Below, piece by piece: positions 11,991 to 24,729 of a stretch of DNA of 64,000 nt. Source of the stretch: Rhizophagus clarus (Eukaryota > Glomeromycota > Glomeromycetes > Glomerales > Glomeraceae); the NCBI GenBank assembly GCA_015698045.1, contig BLAL01000259.1:248001-312000 (forward strand). Reading direction: 5' to 3'. Position 1 is the stretch's first letter. The number at the start of each line of letters is the position of its first letter. The notes under the pieces are model-generated. The model searched no databases. It saw nothing but the letters and a program-made list of their open reading frames with translations, and was not told the DNA's origin. The position numbers and the translations under genes were made by a program.

Positions 11991-13516
11991 ATTCCTATTC
12001 CATAATAATGAAAAATTGCTAAAGGAAATATATTTTGCTGTTTATTTTTACTAACTGATAGGTAGTTAAATAGATCATTTTCTTTTATATTATTTATAAT
12101 TAGATATATTTTAATTAACTGAATAATCTTTTTCTTATCAATTCCCTTTTGAATAGAATTTTTATATTGTAATATTATTTCATTAATAATAATTTTATTC
12201 AAATCAATTGATTTTAAAAGAGACAATACTTGTTGTATATCTGGTCTATTGTCTGGATTAGTATCCCAGCATTCTAAAAATACATTATATATAAAAAAAT
12301 TAGACATATGATTACAAAAAAGATTGAATATTGAACATATATTAAATAATTATACCTGTATAAATATTGATATAATCGATTGGCGTATTAGGAATTGAGG
12401 TTTCTCTTTTTCCATTCAATATTTCTAATAATAGTTTTGGTCCCATATAAAATTTATCATAAAATTCAAATGGTTTACGTCCAGATGATATCTCCCACAG
12501 AAGTACGCCAATACTGTATACATCTGATTTTTTATTCGGTTTATAATAATAGCTTTTATTTTCATTTGTATTCTTTTGAAAGTGTTGTGGATCAATATAA
12601 GGTAATACCCCCAAAATTTTTTTTTGAGTTGATACTTCAGCCAATCTACGTGAAAGCCCAAAATCTGCTAATTTGAGCATATTTTGATGAACTAATATGT
12701 TATCTGAATGCTATTTATAAAATATATCAAGTTAGGATATTTAAATTAAATAATAACAAATAGACTTAAAAAAATGATAAGATATTATTTACTAGATCGC
12801 AATGAATAATATCATTTTGATGCAAACATGATACTGCATCAGCGATTTGAATAGCGAACTGTAATTTCATATTCCAATCTAATCTGTTGAAATTATCTTT
12901 TAAAAAATTTCCCAATGTTCCACTATCCGCATATTCAAGAATAAGTAAATAATTTGTGTCTTCATTATCTGAAAATAATAAAGTGTAAATAATTATTAAC
13001 GCTTAACCTTTCGAAAATCTTAAAAAAAGATAATATTTACTCTTTCTTTTAGTAATACCACGAAATTGAATGATATTATTATGAAGATTGACTTTTAGCA
13101 TTAATTTTATCTAATAGATTTAATTATTAGTTTTCGGTAACAATAAATGGCGAAAAAATTACTGAATTTCCAAATAGATAATATAGATAGATAAACATCC
13201 TAAGTTCCTAACCGTGTAAAATATGCAATTTCTCTTGACTTATTTTAAGAAATATCAATGTTAATAATAATATATGACTTACCTCATTGACAATTTCTTC
13301 CATCATAAGATGATTATTTTTAAAATATTTTAGTGCAACAACAGTATCTGGATTTTTTAAAGAGGCTCGATAAACTTTACTAAATCCTCCGGAACCTATA
13401 TGTTGAATATACTTAAATTCATTATAATCGTGGTTATTAATATAGCCTTCAACAATGCCATTTTCAAGCCATTGAATCTGACTATCAATATTAATACTGT
13501 TGGAATTGCTCTCCAT
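9218..13516 (-). CDS. TKL-like protein kinase with 26 Sel1 repeats (5 exons)
   Basis: Minus-strand exons 13516-13283, 13110-13041, 12968-12793, 12710-12356 and 12273-9218 have matching phases and give 1296 aa. The kinase domain is at about 36-300: glycine loop GSGGFSKV at 41-48, VALK lysine K63, catalytic loop H157-C-D-L-H-S-D-N164 (Arg of HRD replaced by Cys, Asp kept), D176-F-G and an SDVYSIGVLLWE helix. It is probably active. Residues about 363-1296, all in the last exon, are 26 Sel1 repeats of 36 aa with the pattern LGYCYxNGIGTEKNExKAFELYKKAAEKGNxxA. Sel1 arrays form helical solenoids that bind partners, so the protein may be a kinase scaffold. The repeats are very alike at DNA level, which points to recent internal amplification. 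Kinase-Sel1 fusions form large families in Rhizophagus; the substrate is unknown. Confidence 0.9.
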
Positions 13517-14035
13517 TTTACTGAAGAATTTTTTCTAACAATTTCGGACTTAAAATCCGAGTGAAACGCATTTTATGTATTGCAACGTTTCGCAAAAGTA
13601 ACAAATCACATGACCTGCAAGCGGCTTTTTACTTTCTAAAGGTTGGTATGCTTTCAACTTACAAATCAAATAATCTTTAAAAAATTGAAAGTGCGAAACT
13701 CGCTTGTACTCCACGAATATTAGACCAATCGAATAACGCGAATAACGTATAACCTCAAAAAGTCTACAAGAATTTGATTTGAAGTGTTTAATTTTCAAAA
13801 ATTTTATGATTATAACTTATATCCATCTAATCACACTGAATGATTACTTGAATTTCAAAAAAAAAACATTATTTCGTACTAAATTGTAGAAACTTCTTAT
13901 GTTCAATGGTTCTAAGGTATTTTCATCAACATGAGAATAATCTCATCCAACTGATACAATAAATGGTTATTTGTTTTGAGCAATCTCATAATTTTGATCG
14001 TCAGTTATTTTAATAAAAGATTTTTTTTTCTTTAA
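13517..14035. other. Intergenic DNA upstream of the kinase gene
   Basis: It contains the presumed minus-strand promoter of the kinase-Sel1 gene. A minus-strand frame at 13798-13550 has no recognisable motif. Nothing else is supported. Confidence 0.4.
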
Positions 14036-15343
14036 CCCTATAAAAAAACTGGATACGATTTTTTTCCTTAGAAATAACGTATCACAATAGACCTTTGAAA
14101 AGATACGAGAAAATGCACAATTCCGCATCACTATAAATATGGTTTAGATACGGAATTTGCATGGAATTAATACGGAAAATTTACATGATTTAATCACTGA
14201 TTTATCACGGAATTTATATTATTGCTTATTAAATTTACTTACAATTTATTACAATTTATTACTAGACTTTATGTACATAAATTTAATTTTATTTATTAAA
14301 TCAAAAAATGAAAAAATAAAATAAAACACAAGAATAGTTTATCCCTATCAAACCAACTATTGCAAACCAAAACAAAAAGAAACATTAATACTATTTCTGC
14401 TGATGTTTCTTTATGTTTTTTTAAGAAATCAAAGTCACCAGGAGCACTTAGTTCAAATAAATAACCTATTCCTTCAAAATAAATAAAATAAATGAAAAAA
14501 GACACTAGTACGTTTCTTTAACTCAATTAGACTAACGCTTCCCTATTTACCTATAATTCTGGGTTCGTCCAAGCCATCAGGAGTCAGACAACCTAAAAAC
14601 AAAAAAAAAAGAATTCCTATATAGTATCTGCAATCATCCAAGTCTCCAAGCGTCAGGCTCCTACCTGACCTACAAAAAAAAGAACTTCAAAACTGACCTG
14701 CAAAAAGAAAAAAGGAACCAAGCAGCCAAAAAAAAACTGGTCTACAAAATAAAAAGAATAAATATAAATAAAAAAGAAAGGGTAATGAGGTGGAAATAAA
14801 AAAGTAAAATAAATAAAAAAAAATTTTTTTAAAAAAAAGGGATAACGAAGTTAGGGAAAAAAAAAAAGATTTTTAAAGGGATGACAAAGTTAGAAAAATA
14901 AAGCAGAAGGTAAATTACATAATCCGCCTATAGGAACCTCTCTTTTTAAATTAGAAACTCAGGAAATACCTGCACTAAATAAGGCTTTTTATTCACCAGT
15001 CCCGACAAACCTCGCGTTAGTCCATCTTTAACCATTTTTTTCCCTTGGCCCTCCCTCTAAGGCTACCTATTCTGCCAGAGGGAAGAACATTCAGAAACAA
15101 TTCAGTAAAAGGGAGCAAAAATTATTTTTTTTTTAAAAAAAAAGAAAGGATAACGAATGGGAGTAAAAGAATAAAACCAAAAAAAAAAATAGCGAAAAAA
15201 AATCAGGGAGAGAAAGACAGGAAGACAGGAATGACAAAGGGTGGAACATCAAAACTAAACAAAATAACAAAATCATGTGATCACGTGTTATGATACGGAA
15301 TGATGATAAAAGTCTCATCTAAAAAAGAAAAGTTCAAAATTCC

Positions 15344-17991
15344 TAACTTTACGCAACAAACGAGGTCGTACCCCTCAATGGTACTCGCACCTTCTCAACA
15401 CGATAATCTTATCACCTGGCACTTTACGTTTATCAATTAGACTACCGTCACTGCCTATTCAATCGATCAACTCCTCAAGACCGAAAGTAAAGAGAAAAGC
15501 TAACGTTACATCACAGAAAGCTAAAAACGTCTGGATTGCGTATTGGGACGCGTCCACGAACAATTTAGTCATTGGAAAAATTCTAGAATATATATTCGTT
15601 TCGGAATCCAAAACGATGATTTATATCGAACATTGGATACCGTTTTTTACGCAACACCAAAATTTTAAAATTCATCACATTCTATCACTCACCCATTGAT
15701 CCCTTGTAATCAATGTAAACTTTCTTATTCATATTGTAGGGGTTCGCTCCAACACAAATGTGTTTTATATAAACCAATAGACCATACTATTGTCATCAAA
15801 ACCTCAAAACACCGTAACATCCCAAATGATTTACTTTAAAATATAAAAACTTTTTTACCAAAATCTACTCCTTTCACTTTCCTTTGTAAACCATTAATTT
15901 CAATTCGTACGCTAGTATACAATGATTTTATTCAAAATCTTAATAATAATAGAATTGCATCAGTCAGTAGTCCTACTATTTATCAATTAGTAAATAGCAC
16001 AAATTCTTTTTCTCCTCACATTAATATTTCATATAATTCTTTTAACCCTCGTTTTAATTATTGTTCATTTCTTTCGATATTTAGTTTAGATTCAATTTTA
16101 TCATCTACTTTAAATCAATGCAAATAGCATTTAATTTACTACCATACTCAAAAATAACCTTTTACACAGATGGTTCTTGTACCAACAACTTCAGCACTAC
16201 AGCCTCAATGGGTCTAGGATGGGTCGTTGCTTCCCCATCTTTCTCTTCAACCGAAATACACGAATTTGCGTGCAAAATCAACAACTTTCCATCATCAACG
16301 AAAGCAGAAGCATTAGTCATAGCTACCGCTTTAGCCACTTGTCCGCCCAATACCGATATTACCATCAAAACAGACTCGAAATGCGTTATTGACACGTTCA
16401 AATACACACAATCACGCCCATCGCCACGTAGATATTTAAAGATTAACAATTATCTCATATGGAAAGCAATAGACAAAATCATCAGCTCTAATAGATTAAA
16501 TGTCACACTAGAAAAAGTCAAAGCACACTCGAATGATTTCTTTAACGACAAAGCTGATTCTTTAGCGAAAGAAGGATCATCATCAAATCACGTTTTAGCT
16601 ATAAATCCACTAGGATTAAACTTAGAAAGTTTTTCTACGTGGAATCTTCCAGATCAATTAGACAAATATAACTCTTCATCACTCATCATAGATCGCGATA
16701 TCAGAAAAACACTTTCATCCATATCTAATATCAAAAACATAAATCAATTCTTAGCTCATCACCGTCTTTCTTACTTACAATCAATCACATATAACAACAA
16801 AATAGACTGGAAATCTACTCAATCATGGTTCTCATATAACCCCTTCGACTCTCCGACGAGCAGAAAACTGACAAAATTCCGTTCGTGGCAACTAAAGAAT
16901 TGCTGCGATACATTACCTACAATGGATCTGATGAACAAATATTACCCGAACACCTTTGATAACTGTCTAACCTGTTGGCACCGCAAAAATACTCCAGAAA
17001 CCAACATACACCTATGACTCTGTCCTACTATCCTCAAAGAAATCAAACCAATCTTAAAAAACTTCCTATTGAATTAATAGCTACTATTAGAAGTCAATGT
17101 GACACTCTTACATTAGACGTATCTGATACCATCAGACGTAATCCAATTTTCTCCTGGTGTTTTAAATCATCGGAAACGTTCTTTCCGTCAACAACGGACC
17201 ACTGTTTCTATTTAACCTGCAAAGGATTTTGCATTATAGCTTTTCTAACATTTTTACAAAATTCTTTAGTTCTGCGTTACGCGGTCTTAGCCGCAAATTA
17301 CTTCTTTCGACTTTCTGTCGTTTATCTCTTCTCCTTAAATTACATATTTGGAAATCTAGGAATCAAAAATTTAAATCTTGGAAAATTAAAAACAAAATCT
17401 CAAAAAAATCACTTAAATCCTTTTCACGCTCAAGATCTGACAAAAAAAAAAAGTCGTGCAAACGTAAAAGACAAACATTGGATATTCATGCGAATACAAT
17501 TTCGTCAAATTCATTCTCAATTTTTCACAACCAGCATCTTCATAATTACGACCACGCAGAACGATATATTCGTTCCTACGCGGAACTAACCCATATTCCA
17601 ATCTTAGAAGACTATCAAGACAGGAAACGTAAATTAGACGCACGAATAGCGTTTATCATTTCGACTAGTTCAAACTTTTTACATAGTGGACCTTGGTACA
17701 ACCATTTGGTAAACAGAGAATCATATTTATTTTTTAGTTTAGACGCTTTATTGTTTCTTGGGTCGCCTATTAGTTCTTCTATTTTTTCCCTCTAATTCGT
17801 AGTTTCGGACAAAAGTTTCCTATATAGGATCTTTTTTTCACTCGCATTACCGGGATCAGGGCCTGGTTCTTTTGGATTGGGTTAGATTATTATGAATTTA
17901 ATTTAGAATTTTGTTTATTTTCTTTATTTCTTTTATATGTAATAATTATAACTTGACCCCTCGTCTAAATAAATAAATAAATAAATAAGAT
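15344..17991 (+). mobile_element. 5'-truncated LINE with 14-bp target-site duplication
   Basis: AAGTTCAAAATTCC lies at 15330-15343 and again at 17992-18005, bracketing a segment that ends in a TAAA-type microsatellite tail (17966-17990), a common LINE 3' end. The body has a different codon style from its surroundings (more C-rich). It carries a CX2C-type segment near 15700, an RNase H domain (16118-16700) and a zinc-knuckle end. The reverse transcriptase is missing, so the copy is truncated and dead. Confidence 0.85.
16118..17020 (+). pseudogene. LINE ORF2 C-terminal part: RNase H domain and zinc knuckle
   Basis: The frame encodes a complete-looking RNase H active site: Y-T-D18-G-S, A-E64-A in the helix, K-T-D86-S, and N-D-K-A-D147-S-L-A-K. 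The downstream region ends with CLTCWHRKN ... H-L-stop-L-C-P, where the TGA at 17015-17017 sits at a position that is normally Trp in this knuckle. RNase H here would remove RNA during target-primed reverse transcription. It is a remnant of the truncated LINE: there is no start context and no reverse transcriptase upstream, and frames continue in pieces to about 17795. Confidence 0.75.
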
Positions 17992-18448
17992 AAGTTCAAA
18001 ATTCCGTATACATGATGTATTTTTTTAAAAAAATGAATTACGTATTAAATATACGGAATTATTATACGGAACCGGTAGAAACGTATACCGTATACGAAAC
18101 GTATATAAAACGTATCCTTTCCATATACAGATTTCTTATAGGGTAAGAACTCAATTCTTAAAAATTTGTTAAAGTAATAATATCGGTACTAATAAAAAAT
18201 ATCGAAATTTGTAGTTGAATAGTACCCTGGTACTTTTTAAGGAGGATACTTCTTTAGGGGGACACTGCTATATTGGATTCGATTTAGATTTTAATAAACA
18301 AACAAAAACTCAAGTAATTTAAGTAAATAAAATAAATTTAAATAGAAGTATATTTATTATCAAATAAAATACTTAATAATAAAATACAATAAATAAATTA
18401 AATAAATCAATCAATAAATGATAAACTAGTTTCATGTTTATCGGATAC

Positions 18449-21400
18449 CTATAATTCTTGTTTGATTCTCTTTGAATATGATTGATTGTCTCGATCATTA
18501 ATTCTTTTATTTCCTTTTAATTTAGTTTTTATATGAAAAAAAAAAAGAAATTAAAAAAAAAAAAAAAAAAAAAATTTCAAAAGACATATATAGACTTAAT
18601 AATTTTCCTTACCTTCTATATTTTTATTTGTTATATCAATAATTTCTTCCAATAATTCTGCTGTAATTGATTTATTTCTTTTTTCAGCTAATGCCTAATT
18701 GAAACGATATTTTAGAGGTTAAATTTATGCTTACCATTTATACGTTTAATTAACTTAAATTTACCGTTGCTAACTTTACAACATTCTTAATTTCCCTTCC
18801 ACTTAAACGCTTATCTCTTAATTTTTTAATATTCACATTCTTGTTTTTATCACAATTCAAGAATGTATTCCATAATGTTTCACGAGCTATAAATATAAAA
18901 GAAAAATCATAGTTAATTAACATCTTGTTTATAATGAAAAAAACATAGTTTACCTTCAACATCCGGTTCCTTATATTCCACAAAAATTGAAATACGAGAT
19001 TGAAAAGCGTCATCAAAATAATTCACTATAAATAATAATACATTGAGCACTACTATAAAAATTATAAAAGTATTCTTCCTTTAAGTTTCTCACCTCGATT
19101 TGTTGTCAAGAATAAAATTCCTTGATGGTATTCAAGTAATCTTAAAAATACACATACTAAGGCGTTACGATAAATATCACTTGCACTTCGATGCTCAAGA
19201 AAGACATCAGCTGTTATTTTACAATTATGTCAACTAATTATGCAAACAACAAGTAACACATCAATAGGTACTTTACCTTCATCAATTAAAATAATAGCAT
19301 CCCATTTATGTGACAAATCAAAGAGATTTTTCATATTTATTTCTAATTTATTTGCACTTAATCCTAATTCTTCAGCATTAGAATGAAACAATGGACGATG
19401 ATGCCTCTCAGAAATTGCTTCAACCGTTAATGTCTTTCCAACTAATAAGATACATTTATTATTACTAAATTCATATGATTTATTTTAAAGTAGGATAATA
19501 AAAGATAACCAACCTCCAGGTGGGCCATGTAATAATAAGCTACAACCACCACCTTTTTCGCTGATAATATCAAGTGTTCCAAATTTAGACGTCACTAAAC
19601 TTTCGACTAAGTCTTTTGTGGTTTTATTAAGAACAAGTTTATCAAATGCTTCTTCATCAAATGATATTTCTAAAATTAGAGAAAATGTAAGAAATAATTT
19701 GAAAATCCAAATAAAATAAATCAAGTTTTAAGATTATACCATCTAAAAGATCGATATTAGTGTCATAATACCATTTTCTTTGTGCAATATTATACACGTG
19801 AGGTTTAAATGTACACATGAAAAACTCTTCCTCTTTAACATTATCCTCTTTTTCACCAAGTGGTTGTTCTTTCTCTCGTTCTTTCTCTCGTTCTTCTTCC
19901 CGTTCTTTTTCCCGTTCTATTTTTTGTTCTTTCTCTCCAGACAGGATATCAACTATAACGCGCCCTTTTTTACCCTCAAACATAGAATGCTGAAGAAAAT
20001 GATGCCCTATTGCGTACTTTACAAATTTTTTTCCTCGTTTTACCAAATCTTCGTAAATTGTGTCCTTTTCTGATAATGGATTAATGAAAAGTTCGCTAAT
20101 TTTACGGTAACCCTTCCAGCTTTCAATTTTATGTCTCCTCCTTTCACGAATGAACGAGCAACCATCTATAGGAATATCATATCAAATTAAATTAAAGTAG
20201 AACCTCAACCAAATAGAAATAATTATGCAGACCTGAAGTAATTACTTCAACTTGGATAAACAAATTAAATTTAACTACTTTGTCTTCTTTTTCAACATCA
20301 TATGCTTTATTGTTTTCTTTATTTTTATATTCATTATTATCTATTCTGTAGTAACTTTCGCATATTATATCGGTGATTTTTGCTCCTTGTTTTCCTTCTA
20401 TAGTGACTTTTTGGCCTTAAACATATGTAATGGATTAATATAATTAACATTAAATATGTAGAACATAACAAATGTACATTACCTTTTGAATAAAAATAGG
20501 GTAGATATTCGAATGTGATTTCTTCGCGTGAGTGATGCAATTTTGATAATTTATCTTTATACACTTCTTTAATCAAATTAACCAAATTAACAAGACAAGA
20601 TTCTTTATCAAAACCAGACTCTTTTTCAAGATTAGGCAAAATATAAAATAATCTTTTCCTTGGAATCTATTATATTTGAAGCATGTAAATGTTTAAAAAT
20701 AATTTTTGTGTAATTACGCTAATATACTATACACACAAATTCAACGGCCAAATCTTCTTCAGGAAAGTATTTTTGCATAATTGATATAAGATTAGGATCC
20801 AGTAAACGAATAAACGTTATTCCATCTATTTCTTTAAATAAGAAGCCTTTTATTTCATCAATAAGATTAACCAAATCAAATTCATGATCCTCTTTAAGGC
20901 CAGTCAAAATTTCAGATAATCTTTCAGATAATCTTTTCATTGGAAGCTATTATATTCGAAATATGGAAATATATATTAGAATCATCTTGTGTAATTATGA
21001 TAATAACTGTATATACTATACAACCAAATTGCCAGACAATTCTTCTTTTGAAAAGTGATTTCTCATGATCGATACAAGGTTAGGGTCCAGTAAATGAATA
21101 TGTCTTTCACCGTCTATTTCTTCAAATGAGAAGCCGACTTGCTGTTTTATTTCTTCGATCAGATATGCCAAACCAACTAAACTAGGTCCATGGACAAAAC
21201 TGAGCTCTTTTTCAAGATTAGACAAAATGTAAAATACATTTTTCATCGAAATCTATTAAATTTGAAATAATATATATTAGTATCATTTTGTGTACTCATG
21301 ATAATATACAATATGTACTATACAACCAAGTTAACGGAAAAATATCCTCCTGAAAAGTATTTTCTCATGATGAATATGAGGTTATGGTCCAAAAAACGAA

Positions 21401-22062
21401 TATATTTCTCATCATTTATTTCTTCAAATAAGAAACCTTTTATTACTTCGATCAGATGATCTAAATGAGACTCCTTCTTAAGTTCAGTCAAAATGTTAGA
21501 TAATCTTGTCATAGGAATCTATTATATTTGAAACATGAAAATATTAAAAATCATTTTGTATAATTATGATGATATACTGTATACACTTACAACTGAATTG
21601 ATGAACAATTTTTCCTGAAAGTATCTTTGCGTGATTAATACAAGGTTCTTATCCAGTAAACAAATATATCTCACATTATTTGCTGTTCTGAATGAAAAGC
21701 CGATTTGCCGTTTTATTTCTCCGATCAGATTACCCAAAACACGTCGTCTACGTTTATTAAATTCTTTTTCAAGATGAGGCAAAATGTAAAATAATTTTTT
21801 TATTGGAATCTATTATATTTGAAATATGTATATAACAGATTAATATTAAAACCATTTTGTATAATTATGATGATATTCTGTATATACTCACAAACGGACT
21901 GTAAAAACGTTCTCCTGGAAAGTATTTTAGTATAATTAACATAAGGGTAGAGTCCGAAATATAAGTAAATTTCATGCCATCTCTTTCTTCAATTGAGAAG
22001 CCATCTCTTTTTTCAATTGAGGAGTCATCTCTTCCTTCAATTGAGGAGCCGTCCGAATCCAT
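18449..22062 (-). CDS. AAA+ ATPase with tandem-duplicated N-terminal exons (15 exons)
   Basis: Minus-strand exons: 22062-21892, 21809-21591, 21518-21327, 21252-21025, 20946-20737, 20666-20483, 20415-20233, 20165-19740, 19669-19514, 19441-19277, 19210-19094, 19025-18954, 18886-18765, 18694-18613, 18513-18449. All phases agree and the sum is 2592 nt (863 aa). The ATPase core has Walker A GPPGVGKT (653-660), Walker B IILIDE (705-711), sensor-1 FLTTNR (to 750) and an arginine-finger FQSRI (R761). Before it is a region with RGKKF and KGRVIVD that resembles the DUF7025-type domain of fungal AAA proteins (recalled, not checked), and a highly charged Glu/Arg/Lys stretch at about 545-575. Exons 1-6 repeat one module. 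GT donors of exons 3 and 4 are weak (GTTGTA). The likely role is ATP-driven protein remodelling; the substrate is unknown. Confidence 0.85.
20483..22062 (-). repeat. Six tandem copies of one symmetric (phase 0-0) exon in the AAA gene
   Basis: Exons 1-6 of the ATPase gene start at 22062, 21809, 21518, 21252, 20946 and 20666, a spacing of about 250-310 bp. Exons 2-6 follow an identical AATAG acceptor and open with I/L-P-M-K-R-L-like residues. Exons 2-5 contain EIKGF-F-EEIDG and LLDPNLISIM-KYF. Exon 1 keeps only the second half; exon 6 keeps the first half and then joins the ATPase body. Because exons 2-5 enter and leave in phase 0, any number can be skipped or included without frameshift. Confidence 0.8.
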
Positions 22063-22513
22063 TGTTATAAAGTATGGGTTTGTCAGGAATTGAGAAGGAA
22101 AATTTGGCAATTTATTGAGGGCATATTACACATATTCATTGTTCCGCTTCTAAAAATAAGCATTACTACTTTTAGAACATGTGCTATTTTAAATTACATG
22201 AACTGATACTATTTTTGTTATTTGTTTATCAATTTGTAATACACAAATAATATGCCACCTACATAGGGTTTTTTTTTTCGAAAAAGACGAGCGCCCGCAT
22301 CTAAAAATAAATTTGCCACTTTTAGGACGTGCTATTTTTAATCACACTTATATATACTGTATATACAACAAACATGCCTCCACGATCAGCAAAACTATTT
22401 ACAGAAAAGAAAATTACACACGATCACGTTAACGAAGTATTATTATAACGTATAGAATATCTTACCCTTACATAACATTTCTTTCTTTCCTAATAAGTGT
22501 TAGAAGCCACACA
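22063..22513. other. Intergenic DNA between the AAA gene and a hAT-like element
   Basis: AT-rich sequence with two TTTTAGAACATGTGCTATTTT-like segments (about 22163 and 22320) that are partial duplicates of each other. No gene or promoter motif can be named. Confidence 0.4.
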
Positions 22514-22643
22514 CCCCCGTATAGTGCTTCGATCCGGATGAAATCCGTCATCCGGATTACACAAAAAAAAAATCCGGATTGTGAATCCGGTTTGGTAATC
22601 CGGATGAAATCCGGAATCCGGATCAAATCACATAAATTTTTTA

Positions 22644-23747
22644 TTTTTATTTTTATTTTTATGTATGGGTGTCAGTTAGGAACCTAACATGACGCGAATT
22701 TAAGTAAATTATTTACATGAAGAACAAAAATTTGAACATACATTAAAATACTAAATTGCAAAAAAGAATAATCTACTTAAACCGGTGAACTAAGCAAGGA
22801 AAGGTCGACACTAATGTGAAAGTACGACATCGAGTTGAAACCCTTCACGGTCAGTTAATCCTAATCATAGTCACTACCTCTCTTACAGCCAATCCAAAGA
22901 CCAGGTAAGTCGAAGCCCGTACCCCGCAGATATCCTATGACTAACACCGCCAGCCCCCAAGATAAGTATATCTACCCTGCACTGGTCAGTAAGGTCAAAA
23001 AACAAAAATTTCTCCAAGTGACTATATTCCAGAGTAATATTACTACCTATTAATAATTCCTACAAGCAGGTTGGCCAACTTGGCTGCATCCGGACAAACC
23101 ATTTAGATCTCCAAGATTAACGACCAGCATACCCAATAGAAAAAACTAAAAACCGCAGTAAAAACCCATGATAGTCCAACACGTGCTCAACATAATCTCA
23201 CCTGATCAAAAACTGATCACCAAGATCTGCACCCTCCTTACACAAACACCCAACTCTCTCAAAAGGAAATAATCACCAAGCCACCTATGTCGATCAATTT
23301 TGGGATACCCCCCTACCCCCCAGAAAAACTCCAAAAAGTAGGAGGCAAAACAAAAAGACAAGAAAAATACACCAAAAAATAAGAAAAAATCATAACCCTG
23401 GAAAACCATCCGCTAAAGCAGGGGAAAAAACCAGGTAAAGGAGGAAATAACACTAAACAGCACCAGGAACAACACCTTTTTAAAAGAAAGTGAACCTTCT
23501 CTACTAAGCACCTTGAAAATTTCTCTCTTCCAGCTTGAAGTCTTCAACCTCATCTTCAAAGTCGTTAAAAACATTATAACAGCACCGCTGGACCCAATAA
23601 AGACAAGTAGCGGACCACAAGTTGGTGTGTGAATAATTATTGCATGTGTAGGGCAGCTTCTTTACACAATACTCTTCACTTAAGGGTTCTTCCCATATGG
23701 CGAAATAAGATTTCCAAAATGCGAAATAAAAAGAAGGAGAGAGAGTT
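22644..23747 (-). mobile_element. Retroposon with 19-bp TSD nested in the hAT-like element
   Basis: AAATCACATAAATTTTTTA occurs at 22625-22643 and 23748-23766. Read on the minus strand, the segment between ends in an ATAAAA-type tail. It is notably less AT-rich than its surroundings. A minus-strand frame at 23782-23504 (Trp/Cys/Tyr-rich, motif NLWSATCLYWVQ) and one at 23409-23206 have no recognised domain and may be a decayed LINE ORF piece. The length fits a truncated LINE or a long SINE. Confidence 0.65.
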
Positions 23748-24317
23748 AAATCACATAAATTTTTTAACACACAAATAAGCATTTGTTGGCCGTTTTTTGT
23801 AAAAATGGAATAAATCTGTAAATCATTTCATTTTTGAAAGAACATTCCCGGCGTATTTTGCATATAAATTTCTATTTCATTCTATCATCAATCTAATCTA
23901 ATTTTGTAGATAATCCACATGCTAAATTGCCATGAAATCAAAAATAATTTCCTTTTTGGTAAAAAACGGTCCATTTAATCTTTATGTATATGTACTTTAT
24001 GTACTATGAACAGAACATTGAACATGTACAGTACATGAACATGTACATACAAAGGAAATTTTTTTTTATTTTTTTACTTGATTATTTTGAACACTTTCTT
24101 TAGGAAACTTTTGTCACTGACCTCGCCTGTGTCAGTAATATTATTAATTAAGTTGAGCCATCACAAATAAATTACATTTTTTAGCCTCGTATGTTGATCC
24201 TTTGCAAAAAAATAAATTTATTCAAAAACTAATTTTTCTGCACATGAAATGAATTATTTTCAATATTTTGAAAATTATTTTAAACAATCATGCCCGCAGG
24301 GCTATCCTTAAAAGAAA

Positions 24318-24350
24318 AAGAAAAATTTGCAAGAATTGCAAATTTTTCTT
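24318..24350. repeat. Perfect 14-bp hairpin
   Basis: AAGAAAAATTTGCA, a 5-base loop and its exact complement form a stem-loop in non-coding DNA inside the hAT-like element. The function is unknown; it may be a leftover of a small inverted-repeat insertion. Confidence 0.6.
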
Positions 24351-24729
24351 AAAGTTTATTTTTAAAATTTATTATGTTTTTTTTTGCACTAAATTAAAAA
24401 AAAAATTAAATAAATCTAGAGTTAATGGACCTACGAAACTTTAAATTGTTAATAAACTCCCTTTAGAATGAATAAAAAAAGATTCAGAGCGTAAAATACC
24501 TCTGAATTCAAAATTATCAATAGGTTCCCATATGGAACCTATAAAACGTATAAAAAATCATTTTTTTTTAAAAATAATTAAGATTCAGAGATAGGTCGGG
24601 TAATTGACTTAACCCGGTCTGTGATATTCAAGTCAGCTCAACAAATTCATGACCCGCTTAGGGTACTTGAATTTCATATATAAAACACCGAAATGTTGCT
24701 GTTTCAGAGTTTTTTTTCAAACTGAATAA

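Larger units (their letters stand above)
14036..18143. mobile_element. Putative DNA transposon with short TIRs, carrying a LINE
   Basis: CCCTATAA-A-AAA-CTG begins at 14036 and its inverse ends at 18143; about 15 of 17 positions agree, and both arms continue to a GGATACG motif. TAA flanks both sides (14033-14035, 18144-18146), as expected for a 2-3 bp TSD element of the Tc1/mariner or PIF type. The interior next to both ends is rich in TACGGAA and CGTAT motifs. No transposase remains. Between about 14540 and 15330 is AC-rich, partly low-complexity sequence in which no gene is seen. A LINE was inserted later. Confidence 0.45.

Noticed and set aside
14540..15320. Possible tRNA-derived element around a GGTTCGTCC motif
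   Set aside because: One B-box-like match without a convincing A box, fold or TSD is not enough.
24518..24542. GGTTCC-CATATGGAACC palindrome as an operator
   Set aside because: Isolated in non-coding transposon DNA with no gene to control; probably chance or a relic.
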